From: Rhodospirillaceae bacterium | Lineage (GTDB): Bacteria > Pseudomonadota > Alphaproteobacteria > MPNO01 > UBA2964 | DNA length: 64,000 bases | Assembly (NCBI GenBank): GCA_002709075.1 | Contig: PAPV01000019.1 | Coordinates: 1-64,000 of the forward strand | Reading direction: 5' to 3' | Shown: piece after piece, positions 1 through 7,789 of the stretch | How the letters are laid out: the number at the start of each line of letters is the position of its first letter | How positions within the stretch are numbered: the first letter of the stretch is position 1 | Translations under genes and position numbers: made by a program | The notes under the pieces: model-generated | The model's input: the letters and a program-made list of their open reading frames with translations, nothing else | Told to the model about the DNA's origin: nothing | Database searches by the model: none

Positions 1-1
1 A

Positions 2-889
2 ATAGCGTGGTTGATTGGATTTTCTACTTTTATTTTTGGAAATGAGGAATGGGCTGTAAGACTTTTTTCACCCATAACACACTTATTTATTTCTTTAGTT
101 TTATGGGGAACCGCAAAATTTGCATTTGGATCAAACTCTGGAAAAATTGCAGCTTTAATTTGGATATTTACACCCGCAGCATCCTTGGGTGGATTTATAA
201 TTTCAACTGATACTCCACTATTATTATTTTGGTCTTTATCTTTATTTTTTTTATTCATATCATTAAGACAAAATTCTAGCTTTTCATCTTTATTTGTAGG
301 TATTTTTCTAGGTCTTGCATTTTTATCCAAATATGCAGCTTTGTATTTTTTAATTTTCTTCATTATATGGTGGATAATTTACGACCGAAGTACATTTTTA
401 AGTATTAAAAATATAATAATAATACTTTTTACAAGTTTCTTGATAGCAAGCACAAATTTATATTGGAATTACTTAAATGATTTTGTAACGGTAAGTCACA
501 CAATTTCAAATGCAGATCTTTCAGCAATAACTCTCAACTATAAAAATGTGATTGATTTTTTGTCTTCTCAATTTTTAGTGTTTGGGCCTTTATTATTTTT
601 ATTATATCTTTTAATAATAATAGATAGCTTATTTAAGAACAGAGATATAACTCTTTTATCAATGATTTCTTTTCCTATAATTATTTTAATTACAGTTCAA
701 AGTTTTTTAAAAATTGCAAATGCTAACTGGGCAGTTACTGCTTACGTAGGCGCGACTTTAATCATAAGTTACTACGCAACCTTGACAAGAAATTGCGAAT
801 GTTTTTTTATAGTTAATGATCTTTCTTGCATAACAGACGACCGAACTTTGATATGCGGTTCGGTCGTCTACTTACCGTTGCGTTGTTAA
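2..889 (+). pseudogene. Partial ArnT/PMT-type membrane glycosyltransferase, cut at both ends
   Basis: The frame is open from the window edge (an Ala-Trp pair precedes the first listed residue), so the real start lies outside. The protein is very hydrophobic with repeated membrane segments, a GNEEWAVRL motif and a late NANWAV motif, as in lipid-linked-sugar transferases of the dolichyl-phosphate-mannose/ArnT type. These enzymes use polyprenyl-phosphate sugars at the periplasmic face of the inner membrane. After about residue 258 (near base 785) the hydrophobic pattern stops and about 35 unrelated residues run to the stop, which overlaps the end of the opposing gene by 4 bases. This looks like a gene whose 3' part was replaced, probably at the edge of the mobile region. 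The DNA is far more AT-rich than what follows. Family call is moderate; truncation is inferred from length and the change in composition. Confidence 0.55.
835..869. repeat. Perfect 12-bp inverted repeat near the glycosyltransferase break
   Basis: The arm AGACGACCGAAC (835-846) pairs perfectly with GTTCGGTCGTCT (858-869) across an 11-base loop. It lies inside the non-homologous tail of the broken glycosyltransferase and just before the end of the opposing ORF. It could act as a terminator stem between convergent genes, but no T-tract follows on either strand. It could also mark the recombination boundary of the mobile region. Confidence 0.6.
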
Positions 890-1260
890 AGTCTTTTTCC
901 AAAGTTTTTTAAAGGCTGATAATCTTTTAGTTGGCAAACGTTATCTCCTCCAACCGGTCTCCACCCCATATCCTCAAGACCATCGTGATCAGGATGATCA
1001 AAGATTTTCCATTCCTTCAATTTGTCTAATAGGACTGCCGAACGGAAGCGCTCCAATTCGCGTACATGCAAGCCTTGATAATAATTGAAACTCCACCACT
1101 CATTGGCATGACGCTTAAAATAAATATGTTGTTTAGCTTTACATTCCGGCGGGCCCCAATATCGAATACCGGCAGGAAAAACCCGTTGTCTTGGGATTTT
1201 TCGTTTTGGCGGTCGTTTTTTTCTTGGTGGAAATTTTAAAATATCAGCGACCATATCCAT
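886..1260 (-). CDS. Hypothetical protein, 124 aa, basic N-terminus
   Basis: I do not recognise a family. The first 30 residues are rich in Lys, Arg and Pro. The middle has aromatic-rich WWSFNYYQG and the end a WRPVGGDNV stretch. There is no signal peptide or membrane segment. The reverse strand upstream of the ATG reads GAGAAGGGAGGATGG, so a GGGAGG-like ribosome site sits very close to the start. The gene lies in the mobile region, points left, and ends tail-to-tail with the broken glycosyltransferase. Most likely an accessory gene of the integrated element. Confidence 0.5.
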   Translation of the reverse strand: MDMVADILKFPPRKKRPPKRKIPRQRVFPAGIRYWGPPECKAKQHIYFKRHANEWWSFNYYQGLHVRELERFRSAVLLDKLKEWKIFDHPDHDGLEDMGWRPVGGDNVCQLKDYQPLKNFGKRL

Positions 1261-1331
1261 CCTCCCTTCTCAGGTTGAAGGCGTAAGGTTGTATATCGAT
1301 CGGTGTTCTCAACTTTGAGAACGCGATTTTC

Positions 1332-1709
1332 ATGCGAGGCATATTAGGTGCTCCTCTCTTTAGTGCTTTAGGCCCAATGCCACGGCGCACAAGCTGAAGT
1401 TCAAATGCCGAACCTGTTAAGGTAGGTCAGTCCAATAAAAAAGCCGCCACAGCCAAGCTGGGCGACCCCAACGCTTTAGCTGTATTTCTAAATCGCCCGC
1501 AAGCTGAATTCAAATCGGCGAATTTCTTTCCTAATATTTTACCGGATGAAATCAATATTATCAACAATATGTTTGCTGAAGGTAAAAAAATGAGTAGTCT
1601 TTTTTTAAGAATGATCACTGAAACTTGGATTGTAACCCATGGAAAAGTTCACAGTAACAGCCAAGTTAAAAACGCCAATCATATTTGGAGGCGGTTACTG
1701 TACGCTTGA
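1332..1709 (+). pseudogene. Broken ORF of unknown function with an in-frame TGA
   Basis: An ATG at 1332 opens a frame reading MRGILGAPLF..., closed by TGA at 1395-1397. The same frame then runs on for 103 codons to TGA at 1707, encoding protein-like sequence (KLGDPNALAVFLNRPQAEF, NFFPNILPDEINIINNMF). The downstream part has no convincing start except an internal ATG at 1569. It overlaps the start of the next gene by 71 bases in another frame. I read this as one gene interrupted by a nonsense codon and perhaps trimmed at the 3' end. No family recognised. It is absent from the ORF track, which shows only an antisense shadow here. Confidence 0.45.
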
Positions 1710-2136
1710 TGCGGTGCTCGGTTCCATCCTATTCGAGGAACTGGGAGACGTTGAGGCGGCCCATTCAGCAATCCCATTGCGCTGCACTGATGGGCTTTTT
1801 CACGCTAGTGCGGCGATCATGGAGCCGTTTTATTCCCGCCCGGTGACTTTCGTCGCGAACCTACGAGCAGATCATACTGTCAATCCAGCTCTGCTACAAA
1901 AGAATAAAGCGGGTAACGTTCACAGACGGATGGGGAAAAAAAGGAGGCAAGACTTCGGTGCTGTTTTGAATAAATATTCGTTATATAGTGCTGAAGATGT
2001 CGTGTGGTATGCGGAAGGTGATCGGGAACGCGCGCAAGAACTTCTGACCCCAATAGCTTTTATTGGTAAAAGACGGGGAAGCGGATTTGGAGAGGTAAAG
2101 ATTAAAAAAATAGCCACAGTCACACCCGTACCTTAA
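1639..2136 (+). CDS. Orphan Csf3/Cas5-like RAMP-fold protein
   Basis: The 165-aa protein resembles the Cas5-like subunit (Csf3) of type IV CRISPR effectors. It has an N-terminal beta-strand followed by LDAVLGSILFEE (about residues 23-34), a DGLFHASAAI segment, and a C-terminal VVWYAEGD...ELL...IGKRRGSGFGEV block. That block matches the glycine-rich loop expected of RAMP proteins. In type IV complexes this subunit binds the crRNA 5' handle. No other cas gene or repeat array is visible in the window, so it is either an orphan or a phage-encoded relative. The upstream broken ORF overlaps its start. The stop codon sits in the loop of a strong hairpin. Assignment is from motif reading only and could be wrong. 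Confidence 0.42.
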   Translation: MEKFTVTAKLKTPIIFGGGYCTLDAVLGSILFEELGDVEAAHSAIPLRCTDGLFHASAAIMEPFYSRPVTFVANLRADHTVNPALLQKNKAGNVHRRMGKKRRQDFGAVLNKYSLYSAEDVVWYAEGDRERAQELLTPIAFIGKRRGSGFGEVKIKKIATVTPVP

Positions 2137-2149
2137 CGGTACGGGTGTG
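2121..2149. terminator. Strong hairpin between convergent genes
   Basis: CACACCCGTACC (2121-2132) pairs perfectly with GGTACGGGTGTG (2138-2149) around a 5-base loop that contains the stop codon of the Csf3-like gene. The pairing can be extended outward with a small bulge. The next gene ends on the opposite strand at 2186, so this is placed as a bidirectional terminator, although no clear T-run follows. Confidence 0.55.
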
Positions 2150-2185
2150 TGACTATGTGGTGTTAACCTCAATGAAAGGGACGGT

Positions 2186-3991
2186 TCACACAATTGGCCC
2201 CAGAAGGTAACCGTTTTTATCTTTAATTATGTGTTTGTTTTCGACACCGCGGCTTAAAGCCATTTTAACAGCGGAGTCTGTGACAGGGCTGAGGTCGTTC
2301 TCTTTTGAGTATTCTACCACGCAATTAATGATTTCTTTTTGCGATAAAGGCGCTCGATCTCGAAGGATCGCTTTGATACGCTCACCTGCCGGCACTTTTT
2401 GATTGGCCGGGACGGGCACCAATTCGCCCTCAATCTCGCCTGTCAGTTCGTGGGTAACTTCTGTATTTTGAAGTTGAAACTCTAAACTCAAGCTGTCATC
2501 ACCATCTTTCTGTTTTTCCACCGAGACTGTGACAAATCGACTTTCACCTTGTCGCTTTACAAGAAGCATTGTGTCCACGTTTGCTTTAAGTGCAGATGCA
2601 CCTCGAGCACCCCGCGATTGGTCTTTACCAGTATGGGCTACGATCAGCACAAAACACTGCCAAAGGGTCGATAAGTTGTAGGCAATCTCGATGGCAGCTG
2701 CCATCTCGCTATTACTATTTTCATCAATCCCCGGGGTGGCTTTAGATAATGTATCGATAATGACAAGCTCAAACCGCTCTGCGTTAGTTTCCAGCCATTC
2801 GATGTCACTTAAATTTGCGAGAGTGATGCCTTCCCATAACCCAACACCAGTTTGATCTAAATCATAGTAATTTGCTGTAGCAACAAGCCTCCGCCCCATT
2901 CCGCGTCGTCCTTCATGAGCGGTATAAAGTGAACGCCCGAGCTTGGATGAGACACCAGGGTAAAATTCAGCCCCATTGGCGATACACAAAGCGAGGTAGC
3001 CACAGATATAGGATTTAAATGACCCACTGGCTCCACTGATAATCCCAACTCCCACTTCGGGAATGAGGTCTTTGACAAGCCAACTAATTGGCTCAGCAAG
3101 GTACACCTCACGGGGCGTTTCTATAGGACGCCTCTTTGTGTCTCGCTCTTTGGCCTTTTTGGCAAATTTTTGAAGAGCGCTGTCGATCAGATTAGCGAGC
3201 TCTTTATCCGTTTGTTCAATAGTGTAGCCCGATTGGCGAAAGGGCCTGAATAAATGCATCATTTCGCCTTGGGTTAACCCGAGGTTGGCGTAGGATGCCG
3301 CGAGGTCTCGGAGGGGATTATGCCAAGCCTCTCCGCGGATCAGTTGCTCGAGGCGAATTTCATTTTTTGTTAATGGAAGTCCTGAATGCTGTGGTTGATT
3401 GATTGGGAGATCTTCTGAGGAACGACTTGGCAGTGCGCCAGCGCGAGATTGCATAATCCGTTCCCCTTGTTGCAAAAACTCTGTAAGCGCCTGCTCTGAG
3501 ACCAAGGGTAATTGATCGGCGGAAAAATCCAGGAGTTCATCATTGGGCCATTCGTACTCTGATCCCGTCTCAGGATGGATACCGTAGGCAATAAATTGTT
3601 GCCCCTCTCCAAGAATCTCGATGGCACATTCCTGCCCCTCAATGAAGAAGGTGTTACTCTGCCTTTTTTTTAATGCGGAAGGAGCGCGAAACACATACAA
3701 AAATTTTGGCGTTGCCCCAATTCTTTTAGGAGCGGGTCCAAGAAGATCAATCAGGAGCCTTTCAATCTCGGCTGAGGTCGCGGGGTCTCGGACATCAATA
3801 TCGATAGCAATAATGTTTTGAGCTCCGCCACAGAGAACGCCCGTATTCGCTTTAGAAAATTTATCAAAATTTTTTGCCTCATTGGGACGGGTATTCCAAG
3901 CACGAAGGGTAGGGCGTTTTCCGTTCGTTGGCGTGACATCAAAACCTTTTTCAACCAGCAGGGGGGCTTTTTCTTTGTAACTGTTAGACAT
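2186..3991 (-). CDS. Prim-pol / RepA-type primase-helicase of an integrated element
   Basis: The 601-aa protein has two parts. Residues about 1-180 resemble the bifunctional primase/polymerase domain (VEKGFDVTPTNGKRP near the start, then IIAIDIDVRDP carrying acidic metal-binding residues). Residues about 305-480 form a RecA/RepA-type ATPase, with Walker A GASGSFKS, Walker B LVIIDTLSK and a sensor-like IVAHTGKDQSRGARG. The C-terminus has a winged-helix look. Such proteins prime and unwind DNA at the replication origin of plasmids, phages and P4-like satellites. It lies 4 bases downstream of the 102-aa gene on the same strand, so they are likely co-transcribed. This marks the outer element as able to replicate autonomously at some stage. 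Confidence 0.8.
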   Translation of the reverse strand: MSNSYKEKAPLLVEKGFDVTPTNGKRPTLRAWNTRPNEAKNFDKFSKANTGVLCGGAQNIIAIDIDVRDPATSAEIERLLIDLLGPAPKRIGATPKFLYVFRAPSALKKRQSNTFFIEGQECAIEILGEGQQFIAYGIHPETGSEYEWPNDELLDFSADQLPLVSEQALTEFLQQGERIMQSRAGALPSRSSEDLPINQPQHSGLPLTKNEIRLEQLIRGEAWHNPLRDLAASYANLGLTQGEMMHLFRPFRQSGYTIEQTDKELANLIDSALQKFAKKAKERDTKRRPIETPREVYLAEPISWLVKDLIPEVGVGIISGASGSFKSYICGYLALCIANGAEFYPGVSSKLGRSLYTAHEGRRGMGRRLVATANYYDLDQTGVGLWEGITLANLSDIEWLETNAERFELVIIDTLSKATPGIDENSNSEMAAAIEIAYNLSTLWQCFVLIVAHTGKDQSRGARGASALKANVDTMLLVKRQGESRFVTVSVEKQKDGDDSLSLEFQLQNTEVTHELTGEIEGELVPVPANQKVPAGERIKAILRDRAPLSQKEIINCVVEYSKENDLSPVTDSAVKMALSRGVENKHIIKDKNGYLLGPIV

Positions 3992-3995
3992 TATG

Positions 3996-4304
3996 CTACT
4001 CTCCCGTCTGCCCGGAGATTACCGGCATATAGAAGTACCCAGTCTTTAAATGTGAAGGGGGGGCTGACAGAAAGGCCAGGGCCTCAACGAAAAGGTCCTC
4101 TCTGTTGAACAGCCCAAACTCTGCAACTGCGACGGCCAAGGCTTGTTTATTGGAAGTAATGAAACGCATTGCCTTGACTTTTGGCATCGGCGAAAGCGTA
4201 ACTTTCTGACACAAAACCCATTGCAGCTCATCAGCTCCAATGAACCAATCAGGGGTGATGTCGAGTTGAAAGTTTAAGAGTGATGCTGATATAAATGACT
4301 TCAT
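3996..4304 (-). CDS. Hypothetical protein, 102 aa, upstream of the primase gene
   Basis: No family recognised. It is a soluble mixed alpha/beta protein with no cysteine pair or membrane segment. The start is well supported: the upstream strand reads AGGAGGGCTCCTTT before the ATG. Its stop lies 4 bases before the primase-helicase start, suggesting one operon. Small genes in this position in phage satellites are often DNA-binding or copy-control proteins, but nothing in the sequence proves this. Confidence 0.6.
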   Translation of the reverse strand: MKSFISASLLNFQLDITPDWFIGADELQWVLCQKVTLSPMPKVKAMRFITSNKQALAVAVAEFGLFNREDLFVEALAFLSAPPSHLKTGYFYMPVISGQTGE

Positions 4305-4436
4305 AAAGGAGCCCTCCTTTGTTAAAAGTGAGCTCTTATTTATTACGACAAGACCTACTAGCTCCAGAATCGTCAGTCCGAGAAACGGATCAGAAAATCA
4401 TCTAAGTATATGAAATAACTGTGTAAAATAGATTAA

Positions 4437-4880
4437 TTATTCCACGGCACCGGACGTTCTGGATCTTAAAACAAACTCGTCATAATCCTTGCAAATTCTT
4501 GAGATTGTTATTTCACTAGCTTTGAAACTTCTTCCAGTAAGTTCCCGCGATATTGTCTGAATAATTTGGCGTTTGGAAAAAACACCTTTTTTCTCATAAA
4601 ATTTTTTATGGTGCACGCCTGCTAGTCTGAGCCGTTTTTTGTGTGCGGCGATTGCAGCAATTTTATCTATGCCATTCCCTCTGTCCGCACTGATCCTATC
4701 AAGGGACTCTTGAATTACTCGGGCATACTTACTCCCTGAAAAAATTCTTCTCTTGGCATCTTTCTTGGCCGACTCCCGAGCTATTTCGCTGACCTTGATC
4801 CCAATAAGCAAGCGATCCATTCTAGATAGCCTTTTTAGCCCACTGTTCGGTTTTCGAACTTTCGGTCCGGGTTTTACCAT
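4437..4880 (-). CDS. Hypothetical basic protein, 147 aa
   Basis: The protein is strongly basic, with many Lys/Arg residues (for example AAHKKRLRLAGVHHKKF), and has a C-terminal region, FKASEITISRICKDY, that could be a helix-turn-helix. A DNA-binding role is plausible but unproven. It sits between the C-terminal half of int1 and the 102-aa gene, all on the minus strand, so before the inner insertion it was the first gene downstream of int1. Confidence 0.55.
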   Translation of the reverse strand: MVKPGPKVRKPNSGLKRLSRMDRLLIGIKVSEIARESAKKDAKRRIFSGSKYARVIQESLDRISADRGNGIDKIAAIAAHKKRLRLAGVHHKKFYEKKGVFSKRQIIQTISRELTGRSFKASEITISRICKDYDEFVLRSRTSGAVE

Positions 4881-4943
4881 ACAAGTTACTCAGACTTAAA
4901 AATCAAAAGTTTAAACAAAATATTTTATACCCACGCGTCGGAA

Positions 4944-5227
4944 TCAGCGAAGTTTTTTAGCAAGATCTTCTGCTCTAAGATGTGTGTAGCGTTGTAACAT
5001 TCTGAGATCTTTGTGACCTGTAATAGAGGCTACCTCCATCACATTAAGTCCTTTTTCAAAGAACCTTGATGTTGCCTCGTGTCTTAGGTCATGAAAGTGA
5101 AGATCTTCTATTTGTTGTTTTTGAATTAATCTTTTCCAGCAGCTCTGTAATGCGGCTGGTTTTATGGGGAAGACAAAGCCAGAGATGTCTCTTGGCAGGG
5201 TGTTGAGTATTTCTAATGCTTTAGGAG
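4944..5227 (-). pseudogene. int1, C-terminal half of a split tyrosine recombinase
   Basis: The minus strand encodes PKALEILNTLPRD... through HFHDLRHEATSRFF, SITGHKDLRMLQRYTHL and a final KKLR stop. This gives the HxxR motif, the second catalytic His and the nucleophilic Tyr of a phage-type integrase, but no N-terminal domain or first catalytic Arg. It has no start codon of its own, and just upstream the sequence switches to a piece of tRNA. The missing part is the N-terminal half at 9515-10203. Joining base 9515 to base 5223 on the minus strand gives one uninterrupted frame. The fragment has no frameshift or stop, so the split looks recent. It is absent from the ORF track. Confidence 0.9.
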
Positions 5228-5245
5228 GGCAGCGCTCTATCCAGC
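5224..5245 (-). other. att junction: D-arm/anticodon-stem piece of tRNA-Arg(CCG)
   Basis: On the minus strand these 22 bases read as the 3' part of a tRNA D-arm (GCTGGATAGAGC) followed by the 5' anticodon stem and the first four bases of the loop (GCTGCCCTCC). Upstream of them the sequence is not tRNA-like, and downstream it becomes the int1 C-terminal coding sequence. The last four bases, CTCC, are shared with the other junction at 9515-9518, so the crossover lies within or next to them. Confidence 0.85.
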
Positions 5246-5310
5246 AATATATTGAAAACGCTTAGTTTTTCACAGATTGTTCTATCTGAATTAGTATATC
5301 TGAATAGTCT

Positions 5311-5331
5311 ACTGTGTCAAATCTGTGTCAA
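5311..5331. repeat. 21-bp direct repeat, copy 1 (likely arm-type integrase site)
   Basis: ACTGTGTCAAATCTGTGTCAA occurs here and again at 9384-9404 in the same orientation, about 85 and 110 bases inside the two ends of the nested element. Each copy contains two TGTGTCAA units 11 bases apart. This placement and internal repetition are what is expected of arm-type binding sites for a tyrosine recombinase, probably int2. Confidence 0.65.
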
Positions 5332-5341
5332 TTATTGGTTT

Positions 5342-6574
5342 CTATTTTTTCACTGAGTTAAGAAAATGAAGTAAAGAGGTTGCAACTGCGTGACCAAGAT
5401 TAACCGGAACAGCGTTGCCTATCTGTTTATATTGACTTGAGAGACTACCCTCAAAATCCCAAGTGTCAGGAAAGGTTTGAATACGCGCATATTCTCTCAC
5501 GGTTAGAGGTCTTGTTTCGGTTGGATGGCAACGTTCCGTTTGCTTTTGTGCAGGTGCGCATGTGAGTGTAAGACTTGGTTCATCCCAAGATAAACGTCTT
5601 GCCATCCCTGTCTTTCCTCCGCCCAAATGATAACTGCCTTTCATGTATTCGCTCTGAAGTTTGTCGGGTAAATCTCTCCAATACCCGCCTTCTGGCACTT
5701 GTTGCATTATATTTGCCTTACTTTTGGGGTAATTTTGTCCTCCAGATATTGGAACGTCAGAATTATATAACTCGCCAGATTTCAAAGCGTCATTAAGAGT
5801 AAAAATTTTTGGATATTTTTTGGGCCAAAAAAATTCCTCTTCAGTTGCTAAATCCTTTTTTACAGCAACTAAAAATAGTCGTTCTCTTTTTTGCGGAACC
5901 CTGTAAAAAATTGCTTTGAGAATTTTGGGTTCAATAAGTTTATACCCAAGTTCATCTATAATATTTTTAATTGTTTGAAGCGTTCGCCCAGAGTCATGCG
6001 CCGATAATCCACGAACATTTTCTGCAAGAATTACTCTTGGTTGAATTTGCTTGATTGCTCGAGCAAATTCAAAAAATAGTGTCCCCCTTATATCTTCAAA
6101 CCCTAGTTTTTTACCGGCATATGAGAATGCTTGGCAGGGAAACCCACCCGAAAGCAAATCGACTTTCCCTGAGAAATCCCCAAAATCTATATTCCTGATA
6201 TCATCATTAATGACGTTCCAGTTTGGTCTATTTTTTCGAAGGGTTAAACATGCATCTTTATCAATTTCGTTATGGAGTAGTGTCTGAAAACCTGCCATTT
6301 CTAACCCAAGTGCTAACCCTCCAGCGCCAGCAAAAAGTTCCAGTGCAGTGTGGGTTTTCGTGCATTGTTCGATATTTTCTAGATATCCAAGTTTTGTCTC
6401 TCTAAAAAATTCTAACTCTGGAAATCGTCCATATAGTTCATCCAACTCAAAGTATTCAAGTCCTGTAATCTTATCTATTTTTGGGTTTAACAAACCCTTT
6501 TTGACCCTTTGCTCTATGTTTCTTTTTGACACGCCAAGGATGTCTGCAAGTATCTGTTTTGAGAGTGATGTCAT
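5342..6574 (-). CDS. C5-cytosine DNA methyltransferase with N-terminal helix-turn-helix
   Basis: The 410-aa enzyme shows the ordered motifs of AdoMet-dependent C5 methyltransferases: ELFAGAGGLALGLEMAGF (I), GGFPCQAFS with the catalytic Cys (IV), ENVRGL (VI), QKRERLF (VIII), a target-recognition region, then QIGNAVPVNLG (X). Residues 1-45 look like a MerR-type helix-turn-helix (LADILGVSKRNIEQRVKKG), which could let the enzyme repress its own promoter. It is divergent from the nuclease gene, with 77 bases between the chosen starts, so both promoters must lie in that gap. Role: methylate the host genome at the site cut by the neighbouring nuclease. The recognition sequence cannot be read from the sequence. 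Confidence 0.93.
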   Translation of the reverse strand: MTSLSKQILADILGVSKRNIEQRVKKGLLNPKIDKITGLEYFELDELYGRFPELEFFRETKLGYLENIEQCTKTHTALELFAGAGGLALGLEMAGFQTLLHNEIDKDACLTLRKNRPNWNVINDDIRNIDFGDFSGKVDLLSGGFPCQAFSYAGKKLGFEDIRGTLFFEFARAIKQIQPRVILAENVRGLSAHDSGRTLQTIKNIIDELGYKLIEPKILKAIFYRVPQKRERLFLVAVKKDLATEEEFFWPKKYPKIFTLNDALKSGELYNSDVPISGGQNYPKSKANIMQQVPEGGYWRDLPDKLQSEYMKGSYHLGGGKTGMARRLSWDEPSLTLTCAPAQKQTERCHPTETRPLTVREYARIQTFPDTWDFEGSLSSQYKQIGNAVPVNLGHAVATSLLHFLNSVKK

Positions 6575-6651
6575 GACAGAAATTTTCTGAAAATAATTTT
6601 GCTGTGTTTTCTTGCCATGCTAACATTCTTATCGGGGTAGAGGAAATACAT

Positions 6652-7386
6652 ATGGAAAATAACGATAGAATTCTTAACCTAGCAGGCAAATGGTTTGTTA
6701 AAACGGTAGTTGCCAGTCATATAAAAAATACAAAAAAATTAATTAGTTATAAAGAATTTAATGTTAATCCTTTTCTAACTCCGTATTTGTCTGTGTTTCT
6801 AAAAGGCGAGTTATCAGAAAGAGGTGTCGCTGAGGCGCTTGTCTTGCCGAGGGCGCTTCAGACTTCTATCGCAACATCATTCGGAACACATATGCAGCAC
6901 TTTATTTCTGAGGTTCTATCAGATGCTTATCCAAGTGTTGTCTCGGGTCTTGATATTGAGTTTGACGACCAATTGGATGGGCGAAAAAAATATTCTCAGG
7001 TAAAGTCAGGCCCTAACACAATTAACGCAGATGATGTTGAAACTATCCATAACCATTTCAACTCCATCAGACAACTTGCCAAGACTAATCGTTTATCCAT
7101 TCAATTAAATGACCTTGTGGTTGGTGTTATTTATGGCAATGAGAGAGAATTGAGTCCGCATTACAAAATACTTCGGGACAAATATAACTATACGGTAGAG
7201 GTGGGAAAGGATTTTTGGGTCAGGGTTACTGGAGATGAACTATTCTTTGAAAAACTAATAGGTGTAATTGTTGAAGAAACAAAATCTCTGGATGTTGAAA
7301 ATATACTTGAGGAAGTGATCGAGGGCCTATCAAAAACCCCCGAAATCAAGTTACTTGTTAACAATCTTAAAATTTCAAAAATCTAA
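6652..7386 (+). CDS. PmeII-family type II restriction endonuclease
   Basis: The 244-aa protein matches what I know of PmeII-type nucleases: an N-terminal HIKNTKKL...EFNVNPFL block, TSIATSFGTHMQHF, then GLDIEFDDQLDGRKKYSQVKSGPNTINADDVETI. The acidic residues with QVKSG form a likely PD-(D/E)xK metal site. Later come LVVGVIYG and KDFWVRVTGDE. I prefer the ATG at 6652, preceded by AGAGGAAATACAT, over the GTG at 6604 used in the track, because the extra 16 residues are not family-like. Its partner is the divergent methyltransferase. Together they form a mobile restriction-modification unit that would also stabilise the nested element by post-segregational killing. Confidence 0.85.
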   Translation: MENNDRILNLAGKWFVKTVVASHIKNTKKLISYKEFNVNPFLTPYLSVFLKGELSERGVAEALVLPRALQTSIATSFGTHMQHFISEVLSDAYPSVVSGLDIEFDDQLDGRKKYSQVKSGPNTINADDVETIHNHFNSIRQLAKTNRLSIQLNDLVVGVIYGNERELSPHYKILRDKYNYTVEVGKDFWVRVTGDELFFEKLIGVIVEETKSLDVENILEEVIEGLSKTPEIKLLVNNLKISKI

Positions 7387-7566
7387 TTCTTATAAATAAT
7401 TCCATATCAGTTTCAGTGAGCATGCAAACCCATTGAGAAACAGTAACTCTGGTTCGGAACTTGGTTAGGCATCAAATTTAGATTATGACGCACCAAAGTT
7501 GGATATGGGTGCATAAAGATTTCCAATAGGACAAGGGAGAAATAACCCTTAAGTGATACAGGTAAT

Positions 7567-7666
7567 CATCCAGTCGGTTCTGTTTCACTGCCGTAGTTTT
7601 AGTAGAGTGTAAAGGGATATCGGATTACCCACCCTGCCTATTCGATTAGGTTACTCTGACTGGATG
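7567..7666. other. Long-range inverted repeat in the gap after the nuclease gene
   Basis: CATCCAGTC (7567-7575) is complementary to GACTGGATG (7658-7666), enclosing 82 bases. Together with the hairpins at 7696-7736 and 7790-7827 it makes the 435-base gap between the nuclease and the next ORF look structured. It may encode a small RNA or a long leader. No coding frame is convincing in this gap. Confidence 0.35.
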
Positions 7667-7695
7667 TGTTGACGGACGCAGACGCAGATTTGTTT

Positions 7696-7736
7696 TCTAG
7701 ACATGCTTTCCCTGTGGAGGGGTTAGTGTGTCTAGA
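7696..7736. other. 8-bp stem hairpin with inner stem
   Basis: TCTAGACA (7696-7703) pairs with TGTCTAGA (7729-7736). The loop contains an inner CCCT/AGGG stem. No T-tract follows, so a terminator role is uncertain. It lies 86 bases before the start of the 131-aa ORF. Confidence 0.45.
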
Positions 7737-7789
7737 ACGCACCGCAGATTAAATATTCTAAAGATTGTTAATTTACATCTAGAGACCAT

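Noticed and set aside
835-880. Integron attC-like site
   Set aside because: The inverted repeat is perfect and the flanks lack proper RYYYAAC/GTTRRRY core sites; no integron integrase is present.
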